Origin: an uncultured Desulfohalobiaceae bacterium
Lineage (GTDB): Bacteria > Desulfobacterota > Desulfovibrionia > Desulfovibrionales > Desulfonatronovibrionaceae
DNA length: 12,740 nucleotides
Direction of reading: 5' to 3'
NCBI GenBank assembly: GCA_913055195.1
Contig: CAJXJU010000007.1
Span: forward strand, 1 to 12,740
Below are positions 1 to 6,009 of the stretch, one piece after another. How positions within the stretch are numbered: the first letter of the stretch is position 1; every line of letters starts with the position of its first letter. The notes under the pieces are model-generated. The model was not told the origin of the DNA. It saw only the letters and a list, made by a program, of their open reading frames with translations, and searched no databases. The position numbers and the translations under genes were made by a program.

Positions 1-84
1 ATTTTCTCAATCCTATTTTATAATTTACTGAAAAAATTAAACATTTTTTTAACTCCGAAAGTTGAGTAAAGAGGAAGTCAAGAA
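1..84. other. AT-rich flank without a recognisable gene
   Basis: This short AT-rich stretch lies left of the bidirectional hairpin. I see no coding frame, RNA gene or convincing promoter. It is probably the 3' side of whatever lies to the left of the window. Confidence 0.4.
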
Positions 85-130
85 GAAAAATGCGCCTGCA
101 AAAAGCTCCTTTTTTGCAGGCGCATTTTTC
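85..130. terminator. Bidirectional intrinsic terminator built on the hairpin repeat (copy 1)
   Basis: A perfect 20-bp stem pairs 85-104 with 111-130 around a 6-nt loop (GCTCCT). It carries an outer A5/T5 run on both sides of a GC-rich block (GCGCCTGC/GCAGGCGC), so both strands end a GC-rich hairpin in a run of Ts. It lies 6 nt beyond the stop of the minus-strand gene that ends at 136 and can also stop plus-strand transcription entering from the left. The central core is the same repeat found at 1931-2043, 3833-3863, 5195-5220 and 7391-7419, so here the repeat probably serves as a terminator. Confidence 0.8.
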
Positions 131-135
131 AGGAT

Positions 136-786
136 TTAACTGCTTTTTAACATTTCTATCCATTCTCTAAAATGTTTACATTTCTCAAGCATTATTTCCA
201 GGCCTGTTTCTTCAGCAATGCTTATTCCATCAACAACTTTTGAGTATCCAGGAACTATTTTTTTAATACGTTTAGAAGGTGCTGTTTCAGCACCATCATC
301 AATTTCTTCTGGATTAGAAAATCTATTTAATATTTCATAGAACTCATTTTTTTTGTCAGGAAAAGTTATTTCAAAACCTCTTATATCTGAGAATAAAAGT
401 GCCTCAAATTCGTGAATTTGAATGTAAGGTATAAATTTATAACTGCCAATATCTTCTTTCCATCTTGTTTCAAGATATTTAACTTTAGTGTAAACATCTC
501 TGCCAGGTAATGTTTTTGTTCCTGGAAAATCGTCAGGCAGTCTGTAATAATCTACCATTGTTGTTACTCGATGACAATCTCCATTCCTGATAACCCTTTC
601 AATATCACGTTTTATTTTGCCATAACTTGTTAATCCCCCTTTATATTTTTTGTGAGGAGTTCGGCTGGTAGCAATCAAAATTGGTTTAAGATATATATTC
701 AAGGGCAAAAAATATTCACTGAGAATATTTTTTACAAAATGTTCTTCTGTGTCGCCTTCTACGATAATATAAATTGTTCGGCTCAC
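136..786 (-). CDS. DUF4276 family protein, partner of the AAA ATPase
   Basis: This 216-aa protein resembles the DUF4276 family. The N-terminus has a hydrophobic strand followed by VEGDTEE (residues 9-15), like the glutamate motif that opens TOPRIM-like folds. An acidic turn follows with D79 and D85-D86 (MVDYYRLPDD), then HEFEALLFSD (125-134), a hallmark of the family. The likely fold is TOPRIM-like and the likely role a nuclease or effector, but no activity is shown for this protein. The start is GTG at 786. It lies 3 nt after the stop of the ATPase gene, and a GGAGGAAGG run inside that gene's last codons serves as ribosome binding site, so translation is probably coupled. The gene runs straight into the terminator at 85-130. 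The family is often encoded next to AAA ATPases; an anti-phage or DNA-maintenance role is inference. Confidence 0.82.
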   Translation of the reverse strand: MSRTIYIIVEGDTEEHFVKNILSEYFLPLNIYLKPILIATSRTPHKKYKGGLTSYGKIKRDIERVIRNGDCHRVTTMVDYYRLPDDFPGTKTLPGRDVYTKVKYLETRWKEDIGSYKFIPYIQIHEFEALLFSDIRGFEITFPDKKNEFYEILNRFSNPEEIDDGAETAPSKRIKKIVPGYSKVVDGISIAEETGLEIMLEKCKHFREWIEMLKSS

Positions 787-789
787 TTT

Positions 790-1902
790 TTATGGCCTTC
801 CTCCAAGAATATTTTTTTCCCATAGCTCTCCCAGGGAATAGTCCTCCAGCCAGTGTTCCAGGTCTTTTTGATCCACTCTTTTGAACACAGATTGTTTATC
901 CTCAACATCCACCACAATAATATCTTCTGGCTCAAAATGGCTTATCAAGGTGGTTGATTGAGTGGACATTATAATTTGCGTTTTCTGAGATACTTTTTTT
1001 ACAAGTTCAGAAAAGAGTGTAATAGCTGCCGGGTGAAGCCCAAGCTCAGGTTCATCAATGAGAATGGTTGATGGTAAAAGATGTTCAGGCTGTAAGAGAA
1101 GTGTCAGCAGGCAAAGCATTCTTAAAGTGCCATCTGATAGGTGAGAAGCGTTAAAGTATTCATCAGACTCTTTGTGTTTCCATTCCAATTTTATGAGTGC
1201 AGGGTTTAATCTGTCAGGCTCCAGGACAAATCTATCAAAAAATGGTGCGACTCTTCTTAAATTTCTCTCTATTTGTTTAAAATTACTTTCATGTCTCTTT
1301 TGAAGGAAAAAAAGAAAAGCCGGTAAATTGGCAGCATTATATCTGAAAAATTTATTATCGTCTATTTTTGATGCCCTTTTCATTGGCGATTCATTACTTG
1401 TATCATGAAAATGATATACTCTCCATGTTTTCAATGAGTTAAAAACATAATATGATTTACTTCTACGATGGCCATGAGGACTTTTCTTTTTAGATTCTTC
1501 CTCAAGTTTACTTTCTTTTTGGTTCATATTGATAATATCTTGAGACCAGGTTCCAAAATCCGTATAGAATGAAACCATTTCATGTACAAAAAATAGATTA
1601 TCCTCTTTGTCTGGAGAAAGTCTAAAATGATATTTATTGCGATCAAATCGCAATTCACCACAAATATATTGAGAATTTTTTCTTCCAAAATATAAAAGAC
1701 TATTTGCTCCTCCTTCCATCATTACATATTTTTGAAATTCATTTTCAACAAATGAATTAAGCATTTTAAAAAAAGATATAAAATTAGATTTCCCGACACC
1801 GTTTGCACCAATCAGTATATTAATATTTTTCAATTTTAAATCTACTTTTTTTATGGATTTAAAATTTTCTATAACAATTTGATCTACTTTTCTTTTTTCC
1901 AT
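790..1902 (-). CDS. AAA family ATPase (OLD/RecF/SMC-like, AAA_21 type)
   Basis: This is a 370-aa ABC-class ATPase of the AAA_15/AAA_21 type. It opens with IENFKSIKKVDL and a Walker A GANGVGKS (32-39). The signature is LSDGT (255-259), Walker B is ILIDEPELGLHP (280-291, D283-E284), and the STQS switch (313-316) follows. The middle (about 60-250) is a charged insertion typical of the group. The frame stays open to 1983, but I place the start at ATG 1902: AGGA lies 6 nt upstream, and the extra residues are only translated repeat DNA from the element at 1931-2043. The gene is first in a two-gene minus-strand operon with the DUF4276 gene. By analogy with ATPase plus TOPRIM-like pairs such as PARIS, it could be a sensor that controls the partner; this is inference. 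Base composition is more AT-rich than in the heme genes, consistent with an acquired block. Confidence 0.88.
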   Translation of the reverse strand: MEKRKVDQIVIENFKSIKKVDLKLKNINILIGANGVGKSNFISFFKMLNSFVENEFQKYVMMEGGANSLLYFGRKNSQYICGELRFDRNKYHFRLSPDKEDNLFFVHEMVSFYTDFGTWSQDIINMNQKESKLEEESKKKSPHGHRRSKSYYVFNSLKTWRVYHFHDTSNESPMKRASKIDDNKFFRYNAANLPAFLFFLQKRHESNFKQIERNLRRVAPFFDRFVLEPDRLNPALIKLEWKHKESDEYFNASHLSDGTLRMLCLLTLLLQPEHLLPSTILIDEPELGLHPAAITLFSELVKKVSQKTQIIMSTQSTTLISHFEPEDIIVVDVEDKQSVFKRVDQKDLEHWLEDYSLGELWEKNILGGRP

Positions 1903-1908
1903 TTTAAT

Positions 1909-1912
1909 TCCT
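1909..1912 (-). promoter_or_regulatory. Ribosome binding site deciding the ATPase start
   Basis: AGGA on the minus strand sits 6 nt ahead of the ATG at 1902. No comparable site precedes the longer frame, whose first codons lie within the palindromic element. Confidence 0.6.
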
Positions 1913-1930
1913 GACTTAACTGATTTAACT

Positions 1931-2043
1931 GAGTCGCCTGCAAAAAGTCGAAACTCGCAAATTACAGATGGCGGGGACCACAACGCTCGCTATCGCTGTT
2001 CGCCTGTCCCCGCACGGAAAAATTTACTTTTTGCAGGCGACTC
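1931..2043. repeat. 113-bp palindromic MITE/REPIN-like element (copy 2, long form)
   Basis: Perfect 18-bp terminal inverted repeats (GAGTCGCCTGCAAAAAGT at 1931-1948 and its complement at 2026-2043) enclose a GC-rich centre. The centre has its own 8-bp inverted repeat (GCGGGGAC at 1971-1978, GTCCCCGC at 2006-2013). There is no room for a transposase, so if mobile it would need a protein supplied in trans. It fills most of the divergent gap between the ATPase gene and the gene at 2097. The ends match the short hairpins elsewhere in the window, which suggests those are shortened relatives. I saw no clear target-site duplication next to it. Confidence 0.8.
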
Positions 2044-2096
2044 CTTTCTATCGAAAAATAATTCTTATATATTACTAACTCAAGGGGCAGGAAAAG

Positions 2097-2660
2097 ATGA
2101 GAAATAATAACAGTATAAGGCTGAAAAAATTTTCTTTTCCAGTCCCTGTTAAGCAGAGGTGTTTGTTAGCTATACGCATAATAGTCATTTTCAATATCGT
2201 ATTCTTGTTCTGTCATATATGCCAGGTATATCCTGAAACAGGATATTATTATAATGTATCAGATGCCAGACAGATTGTTGCAAAATGGCCATTGCAGTCC
2301 AGGCAAGCTATTACCATCAGAGGCACATTGATTTTCTTTCGTCCTCCAGTGGCAACAATTAAAACAGAAAAAAATCAGTTTTATTTGAGGGTAGGACCAT
2401 GGTGGTTCTGGCAGGAATCAGGTTATATTCTGAAACCTGGAGAGAATATAGAAGTACAGGGTTATTTCTGGAATAATTATATTGTACCGGTTGTAATAAG
2501 AACAGCAACGCAGGTGATTATTTTGCGTGATCAATATGGATTTCCTGTCTGGCGAGGGCGTATGGGCAGAGGTAGATGCTGGCGAAGATTTTGGCCCGGC
2601 AGCGGGCCAGGCAATCAGCCTGTCCCCGGTCAGGGACATATTCAACATCATGGCAGATAA
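2097..2660 (+). CDS. Exported or membrane-anchored OB-fold-like protein, function unknown
   Basis: This 187-aa protein has a basic start and one hydrophobic segment (about 23-42), either a long signal peptide or an N-terminal anchor, which places the rest in the periplasm. Residues 68-145 alternate strands in the way of a small OB-like barrel: a strand with ITIRGTL, an aromatic patch GPWWFW (100-105), then KPGENIEVQGYFW (113-125) and VPVVIR. The LKPG-V-V-G pattern recalls BOF/YgiW-like and NirD-type hypothetical proteins, but I cannot assign a named family with confidence. The tail (155-187) is rich in Gly, Arg, Trp and Pro, and its DNA holds two GC-rich hairpins, so the natural C-terminus may have been altered. 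The start ATG is preceded by AGGGGCAGGAAAAG. It lies 62 nt ahead of the ABC ATPase gene and is probably first in the envelope operon. Confidence 0.65.
   Translation: MRNNNSIRLKKFSFPVPVKQRCLLAIRIIVIFNIVFLFCHICQVYPETGYYYNVSDARQIVAKWPLQSRQAITIRGTLIFFRPPVATIKTEKNQFYLRVGPWWFWQESGYILKPGENIEVQGYFWNNYIVPVVIRTATQVIILRDQYGFPVWRGRMGRGRCWRRFWPGSGPGNQPVPGQGHIQHHGR
2592..2638 (+). repeat. Two adjacent GC-rich hairpins at the gene's 3' end
   Basis: TGGCCCG (2592-2598) pairs with CGGGCCA (2603-2609) over a 4-nt loop. TGTCCC (2621-2626) pairs with GGGACA (2633-2638) over a 6-nt loop. Both lie inside the last codons of the gene at 2097-2660. There is no T run behind them, so they are not a classical terminator. 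The string GCCTGTCCCC (2618-2627) is shared with the centre of the 113-bp element (2002-2011). Confidence 0.45.
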
Positions 2661-2667
2661 AAGATTG

Positions 2668-2677
2668 GCCTGCAAAA
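2668..2677 (+). repeat. Possible decayed half-copy of the hairpin repeat
   Basis: GCCTGCAAAA matches ten bases of the left arm of the repeat family and lies in the gap between two genes, where the other copies lie. No matching right arm follows, so this may be a remnant or chance. Confidence 0.3.
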
Positions 2678-2722
2678 GGTGATATTTGAGTTTTTAGTGT
2701 TAAATCCAAAAAAGGAGAGTAT

Positions 2723-3418
2723 ATGAAAGACGCATCAGGAGAATGTATAATTACTTTACATAATGTTACCAAAGTGTATAAAACCGGTGAAGTAGAGCAA
2801 ACAGCTTTGAAAAATATTTCTCTTTCCATATCCAGAGGAGAGATTGTGGCCTTTGCAGGGCCGTCTGGCAGCGGCAAGACCACGCTTTTAAATATTATCG
2901 GCGCAATGGACAGGCCAACAACAGGCGAGGTCTTTGTGGATGGGATTAAGTTGAATGATTTGAACAGGAAACAGGCTGCTCATTTCAGAGGAGAACACCT
3001 GGGTTTTATTTTTCAGTCCTTTAATTTGTTGCCTGTTTTGACTGTTTTTGAAAACGTTGAGTATCCCCTGGTGATGATTAAAAATGTGCCGGCAAGAAAA
3101 AGGAAAGAGGCGGTTTTAAGCCTGCTTGCGGCTGTACAGATGGAAGGCCATAAAGATAAATTTCCTGATCAACTTTCTGGCGGTCAAAAACAGCGTGTGG
3201 CAGTAGCCAGGGCACTGGTAACGCACCCCGGAGTAGTGCTCGCTGATGAGCCAACAGCCAATCTGGACGGCAAATCAGCTCGTATGGTGCTTTCTTTGAT
3301 GATCAAAATGCGCGTTGAACTGGGAGCGACTTTTGTCTTTTCCACGCATGATCCGCGTATTTTAGAGGAAGTCGATAGAGTATATACTCTGGAAGATGGA
3401 CAATTAAAAATTCAATAA
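2723..3418 (+). CDS. ABC transporter ATP-binding protein, LolD/MacB type
   Basis: This 231-aa cytoplasmic ATPase has the full set of ABC motifs: Walker A GPSGSGKT (46-53), Q-loop Q98 in FIFQSFNLLP, signature LSGGQ (151-155), Walker B VVLADE (171-176), D-loop ANLD (179-182) and switch H209 in STHD. The FQSFNLLPVLTVFENVEYP stretch and the length are typical of the LolD/MacB/FtsE group, which works with FtsX-like permeases that extract lipoproteins or drive periplasmic work rather than pump through a channel. The start ATG has AAGGAGAG 4 nt upstream. Its partner is almost certainly the permease at 3883-5127, from which it is separated by one small gene. Substrate specificity cannot be read from the ATPase. 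Confidence 0.93.
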   Translation: MKDASGECIITLHNVTKVYKTGEVEQTALKNISLSISRGEIVAFAGPSGSGKTTLLNIIGAMDRPTTGEVFVDGIKLNDLNRKQAAHFRGEHLGFIFQSFNLLPVLTVFENVEYPLVMIKNVPARKRKEAVLSLLAAVQMEGHKDKFPDQLSGGQKQRVAVARALVTHPGVVLADEPTANLDGKSARMVLSLMIKMRVELGATFVFSTHDPRILEEVDRVYTLEDGQLKIQ

Positions 3419-3431
3419 AGGGGGTGATAAG

Positions 3432-3791
3432 ATGGCAGCAATTGATGCAACCAACATGCAATCAATGGCACAGGTGCAAAATCGCTATCAATACCGCAGA
3501 ATGGATGGGAGCGGACAGGGCATGGGCAATAACCCTCTTAACTCAGTGATGCAGAATTTGCCTTCAGATGCACGCTCTGCAATAAGAGATCAAATAGCAT
3601 CTCTCACTCCTGAGCAAAGAACAGCATTCAAGGATAATCTTGCCCAGCTTGACCTTTCTTCGCTAAATCAAGATCAGCTCGCTTCCACAGTGCAGGATAT
3701 GCTAAATCAGTTTACTACCAATAATACCAGCGATACTACTTCTATTGCTGATTTGACAAACACAAACAGTACGTTTTCTTTGATGGTCTAA
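3432..3791 (+). CDS. Small Gln/Asn/Ser/Thr-rich protein of unknown function
   Basis: This is a 119-aa protein I do not recognise. It has no signal peptide or membrane segment. The N-terminal 35 residues are polar with many Met and Gln. Residues 40-92 look helical, with SDARSAIRDQIASLTPEQRTAF followed by two similar leucine-spaced segments. The tail (93-119) is Asn/Thr/Ser-rich and probably disordered. An LTPEQ-type helix is common in small helical proteins, including periplasmic chaperones, but no export signal supports that here. The GGGGGTGATAAG ahead of ATG 3432 is a strong ribosome binding site, and the gene starts 13 nt after the ABC ATPase stop, so it is probably a real gene of the operon. 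Its position between ATPase and permease suggests an accessory part of the transporter; this is inference. Confidence 0.7.
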   Translation: MAAIDATNMQSMAQVQNRYQYRRMDGSGQGMGNNPLNSVMQNLPSDARSAIRDQIASLTPEQRTAFKDNLAQLDLSSLNQDQLASTVQDMLNQFTTNNTSDTTSIADLTNTNSTFSLMV

Positions 3792-3795
3792 TTTT

Positions 3796-3819
3796 ATATG
3801 GCCCTGGCTACTGCCATAT
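3796..3819 (+). terminator. Weak hairpin after the small gene
   Basis: ATATGGC (3796-3802) pairs with GCCATAT (3813-3819) over a 10-nt loop, followed by TCTGTTTT. It is too weak to be sure of termination, and may act as a partial stop or an mRNA end within the operon. Confidence 0.3.
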
Positions 3820-3832
3820 TCTGTTTTAACAT

Positions 3833-3863
3833 TCGCCTGCAAAAACTCCCTTTTTGCAGGCGA
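3833..3863. repeat. Hairpin repeat copy 3 (short form)
   Basis: TCGCCTGCAAAAA (3833-3845) pairs perfectly with TTTTTGCAGGCGA (3851-3863) around the loop CTCCC. The right flank ACTC matches that of the long element. It lies 19 nt ahead of the chosen permease start and is not followed by a T run, so it is not a standard terminator. It could influence the permease mRNA leader. Confidence 0.85.
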
Positions 3864-3882
3864 CTCGTAGATGGAGTGCACA

Positions 3883-5127
3883 ATGTATAAGATATTTAAA
3901 ATCGCGATCCGCAATTTGCAGCGTTATACACGCCGTACAGCCCTGACAGCGCTTTTAATTGTTGTTGGCCTGGTCATGGTTGTTTTGTTTTCTGGCCTGG
4001 CTGGTTCATTTAAAAATATGATGATTGGACTTATTACTGACTCCAATCTGGGCCATCTACAAATCCATAAAAAAGGATATGTATCATCTATTGATACGCT
4101 GCCTCTTTATTTAAACTTATCGCCTAAAATGTACAGCCGCGCAATAAAAATTCTAGAGCAAAACAAGGAAATTGCCTCTTTTGCTCCCCGCATTAAACTT
4201 GGCTGCATGATAAGCAATTTTGCAGAAACGACAAATGTTAAGATTACAGCCATTGATCCTGAAAAGGAATTACAGGTATGCCCGGCCATTGTTGATAGGC
4301 TGGTGACAGATAAAAAAGGACAATTTTTGCGGTCTGGAGAAATTATTTTACCTGAAAAGATTGCTAAGGGTATGCACATTAAAAGAGGCGATACAGTAGT
4401 GCTTGTGGCTACCAATAAAGATGGCTCTGTCAATGGTATGCAATTTGTAGTCTCAGGCATTATTCAGTCAATTATAGGACCACAGGGTAAAGACGGTTAC
4501 ATTACTATTCAGGATGCCCGGAAATTATTGCGCATTAAAAAGACAGAAGTGAGTGAAATAGTTGTTCGTATTAAAAACTTTTCTCGCCTTAAAAAAGTCG
4601 TTAAACAATTAAAGATGGAGTTCGCCAGATTTAAAAACAAAAAAGGCAAACCTGTCTTTGAAGTTCACGCATGGAGTGATCTGTCTCCTTTTACCAATAT
4701 TGCTGGCATGATAGATTTGATGACCATTACAGTCAAAATTATCATGATCGCCATAGTTCTCATAAGCGTTCTTAATGTGATGCTGATGTCTGTTTATGAG
4801 AGGGTGCGGGAAATAGGCACTTTATCTGCTATGGGTACATCACCGGCCAAAATCCTGCTTCTTTTTGTCAGCGAAGGTCTGGCCCTTGGTTTGTTGGGTG
4901 CTATTATTGGCAATATTTTAGGACTTGGTCTTTTGTGGTTTTTACGCGTCAAAGAGCTTACCTTTTCCTTTGGCATGATGAAGAATCTGGTTTTAAAGCC
5001 AGAATTTAACTGGTCAGAATTGTTGGTGCTCAATCTGATTGTTCTTTTAATCTCTGTACTGGCCTCTTTTCAGCCGGCCTGGAAGGCAAGCCGTATGGAG
5101 CCTGCTGAAGCCCTGAGGCAGGTGTAA
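3883..5127 (+). CDS. ABC transporter permease, FtsX/MacB/LolC-E type
   Basis: This 414-aa inner-membrane protein has the MacB-type layout. A cytoplasmic start (IFKIAIRNLQRYTRR) is followed by membrane segment 1 (about 18-42), a periplasmic domain (about 45-265) and three C-terminal membrane segments (about 275-300, 320-350, 370-395). The FtsX signature is clear: YERVREIGTLSAMGTSPAKI after segment 2, and the end PAWKASRMEPAEALRQ. I prefer ATG 3883 over ATG 3871 because GGAG (3873-3876) sits 6 nt ahead of 3883, while 3871 has only the hairpin repeat upstream. It pairs with the ATPase at 2723. The LolA-like and outer-membrane proteins downstream suggest it releases a lipid or lipoprotein to a periplasmic carrier, as LolCDE does. 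Whether it acts as a homodimer is not visible, but no second permease gene is present. Confidence 0.92.
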   Translation: MYKIFKIAIRNLQRYTRRTALTALLIVVGLVMVVLFSGLAGSFKNMMIGLITDSNLGHLQIHKKGYVSSIDTLPLYLNLSPKMYSRAIKILEQNKEIASFAPRIKLGCMISNFAETTNVKITAIDPEKELQVCPAIVDRLVTDKKGQFLRSGEIILPEKIAKGMHIKRGDTVVLVATNKDGSVNGMQFVVSGIIQSIIGPQGKDGYITIQDARKLLRIKKTEVSEIVVRIKNFSRLKKVVKQLKMEFARFKNKKGKPVFEVHAWSDLSPFTNIAGMIDLMTITVKIIMIAIVLISVLNVMLMSVYERVREIGTLSAMGTSPAKILLLFVSEGLALGLLGAIIGNILGLGLLWFLRVKELTFSFGMMKNLVLKPEFNWSELLVLNLIVLLISVLASFQPAWKASRMEPAEALRQV

Positions 5128-5130
5128 TAA

Positions 5131-5193
5131 AAGGATGAAGGATGAAGGATGAAGGATGAAGTAGGAAGGATGAAGGATGAAGGATGAAAGGTG
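5131..5193 (+). repeat. 7-bp tandem repeat (AAGGATG)n
   Basis: There are nine consecutive heptamers: four perfect AAGGATG, one variant AAGTAGG, three perfect, and a decayed AAAGGTG. The array starts 3 nt after the permease stop codon (a second TAA fills that gap) and abuts the next hairpin repeat. Each unit holds a Shine-Dalgarno-like AAGG next to an ATG, and the 7-nt period moves the ATG through all frames. Slippage would change the spacing between permease and LolA-like genes. Confidence 0.9.
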
Positions 5194-5194
5194 A

Positions 5195-5220
5195 CGTCTG
5201 TAAAAGTTTTTTTGCAGGCG
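5195..5220 (+). repeat. Hairpin repeat copy 4 (decayed left arm, wobble-paired)
   Basis: The left arm CGTCTGTAAAA (5195-5205) differs from the family arm CGCCTGCAAAA by two C-to-T changes. The right arm TTTTGCAGGCG (5210-5220) is intact. As RNA on this strand both changes give G-U pairs, so an 11-bp stem is kept. It lies 19 nt ahead of the LolA-like start. Confidence 0.65.
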
Positions 5221-5239
5221 CATCTTATAAGGAGATGTT

Positions 5240-6007
5240 ATGTTTATAAGCAAAAAAAATATTTGTTTATTTTTCTGGGTGATTGGTTTTGTTATAACTT
5301 CTGTTTCTGTCAGTGTGCCTTATGTGTATGCTGGTCAGGGCGATGTGATTTTGCAGCAGGTGGATAAAAATCTTTTCCCTGATAGTTATGAGTTGTATCG
5401 CAAACTCATCAATATTGAACCTGACGGCAGCAAGCGGGAGTTTATTTTTTATACTGTGCGCAAGGGCAGAGCTAAAATAGCCTCATTGTTTCTTGCTCCA
5501 GCCTCGGAAAAGGGCAGAGCAACACTCAGGCTTGGCGATAATATGTGGCTTTATATTCCCAATGTGGGACGGCCCATCAGAATTACCAGTTTGCAATCAG
5601 TAACAGGCGGCATTTTTAATAATGCAGATATTATGCGCCTTGATTTTAGCGTGGAATATAATTGTGCCAGGATGGAAGAAAAGAATAGGAAGTATATTCT
5701 GGATTTAAAGGCTAAAACCGATAGTGTTGCCTATGACAGGCTGCTCATGGTTGTGGATAAAAAAACCATTTTGCCAGAGGAAATAAAATGTTTTGCCGCC
5801 TCAGGTATGCTTATTAAAACTCTACACTTTAAAAACATAAAAGAGTTTGGCCCTGGCATTGTGCGGCCAGCTATCATAGAGACTGATAGTCCCTTACATA
5901 AGGGCTATAAATCCATTATGATCTTTGCGCGTCTGAAAAAAAGAAACTTTCCAGATGAAGTTTTTACTTTTAGCTTTATGTCCCGTTTAAATAGTTTGCG
6001 CAAATAA
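5240..6007 (+). CDS. LolA-like outer membrane lipoprotein-sorting protein (periplasmic)
   Basis: This 255-aa protein has a typical signal peptide, with KKNIC at the start, a hydrophobic core (about 9-28) and probable cleavage after VYA (about 32). The mature part fits the LolA-like family (COG2834/PF17131): a DGSKREFIFYTVRKGRAKIASLFLAPASEKGRATLRLGDNMWLYIPN region, then RPIRITSLQS and a C-terminal half of beta strands. Members form a half-open barrel that shields lipid or lipoprotein acyl chains in the periplasm. AAGGAG lies 7 nt ahead of ATG 5240. It follows the permease and is followed 2 nt later by the barrel protein, so it likely carries cargo between them. The family also occurs beside MMPL/RND permeases with DUF1302/DUF1329 proteins, a parallel layout. 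The cargo is unknown. Confidence 0.87.
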   Translation: MFISKKNICLFFWVIGFVITSVSVSVPYVYAGQGDVILQQVDKNLFPDSYELYRKLINIEPDGSKREFIFYTVRKGRAKIASLFLAPASEKGRATLRLGDNMWLYIPNVGRPIRITSLQSVTGGIFNNADIMRLDFSVEYNCARMEEKNRKYILDLKAKTDSVAYDRLLMVVDKKTILPEEIKCFAASGMLIKTLHFKNIKEFGPGIVRPAIIETDSPLHKGYKSIMIFARLKKRNFPDEVFTFSFMSRLNSLRK

Positions 6008-6009
6008 AG

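Noticed and set aside
19..24. TATAAT as a -10 box
   Set aside because: The -35 position would lie outside the window, and no plus-strand gene follows before the terminator.
1903..1983. 27-residue N-terminal extension of the AAA ATPase
   Set aside because: It is encoded by the palindromic element and lacks a ribosome binding site; AGGA and ATG at 1902 fit the family start.
1971..1995. GG-N10-GC spacing in the 113-bp element as a sigma54 promoter
   Set aside because: Only the GG and GC dinucleotides fit; the rest of the -24/-12 consensus is absent.
2518..2883. Minus-strand open frame of 121 codons across the gap before the ABC gene
   Set aside because: It is antisense to the OB-like gene end and the Walker A region of the ABC gene, shows no domain, and has no supporting context.
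3871..3882. ATG 3871 as the permease start
   Set aside because: It has no ribosome binding site upstream, only the hairpin, whereas ATG 3883 has GGAG at 6-nt spacing.
4107..4460. Minus-strand open frame of 117 codons inside the permease gene
   Set aside because: It is a shadow of a clear FtsX-type permease, with no motif or ribosome binding site.
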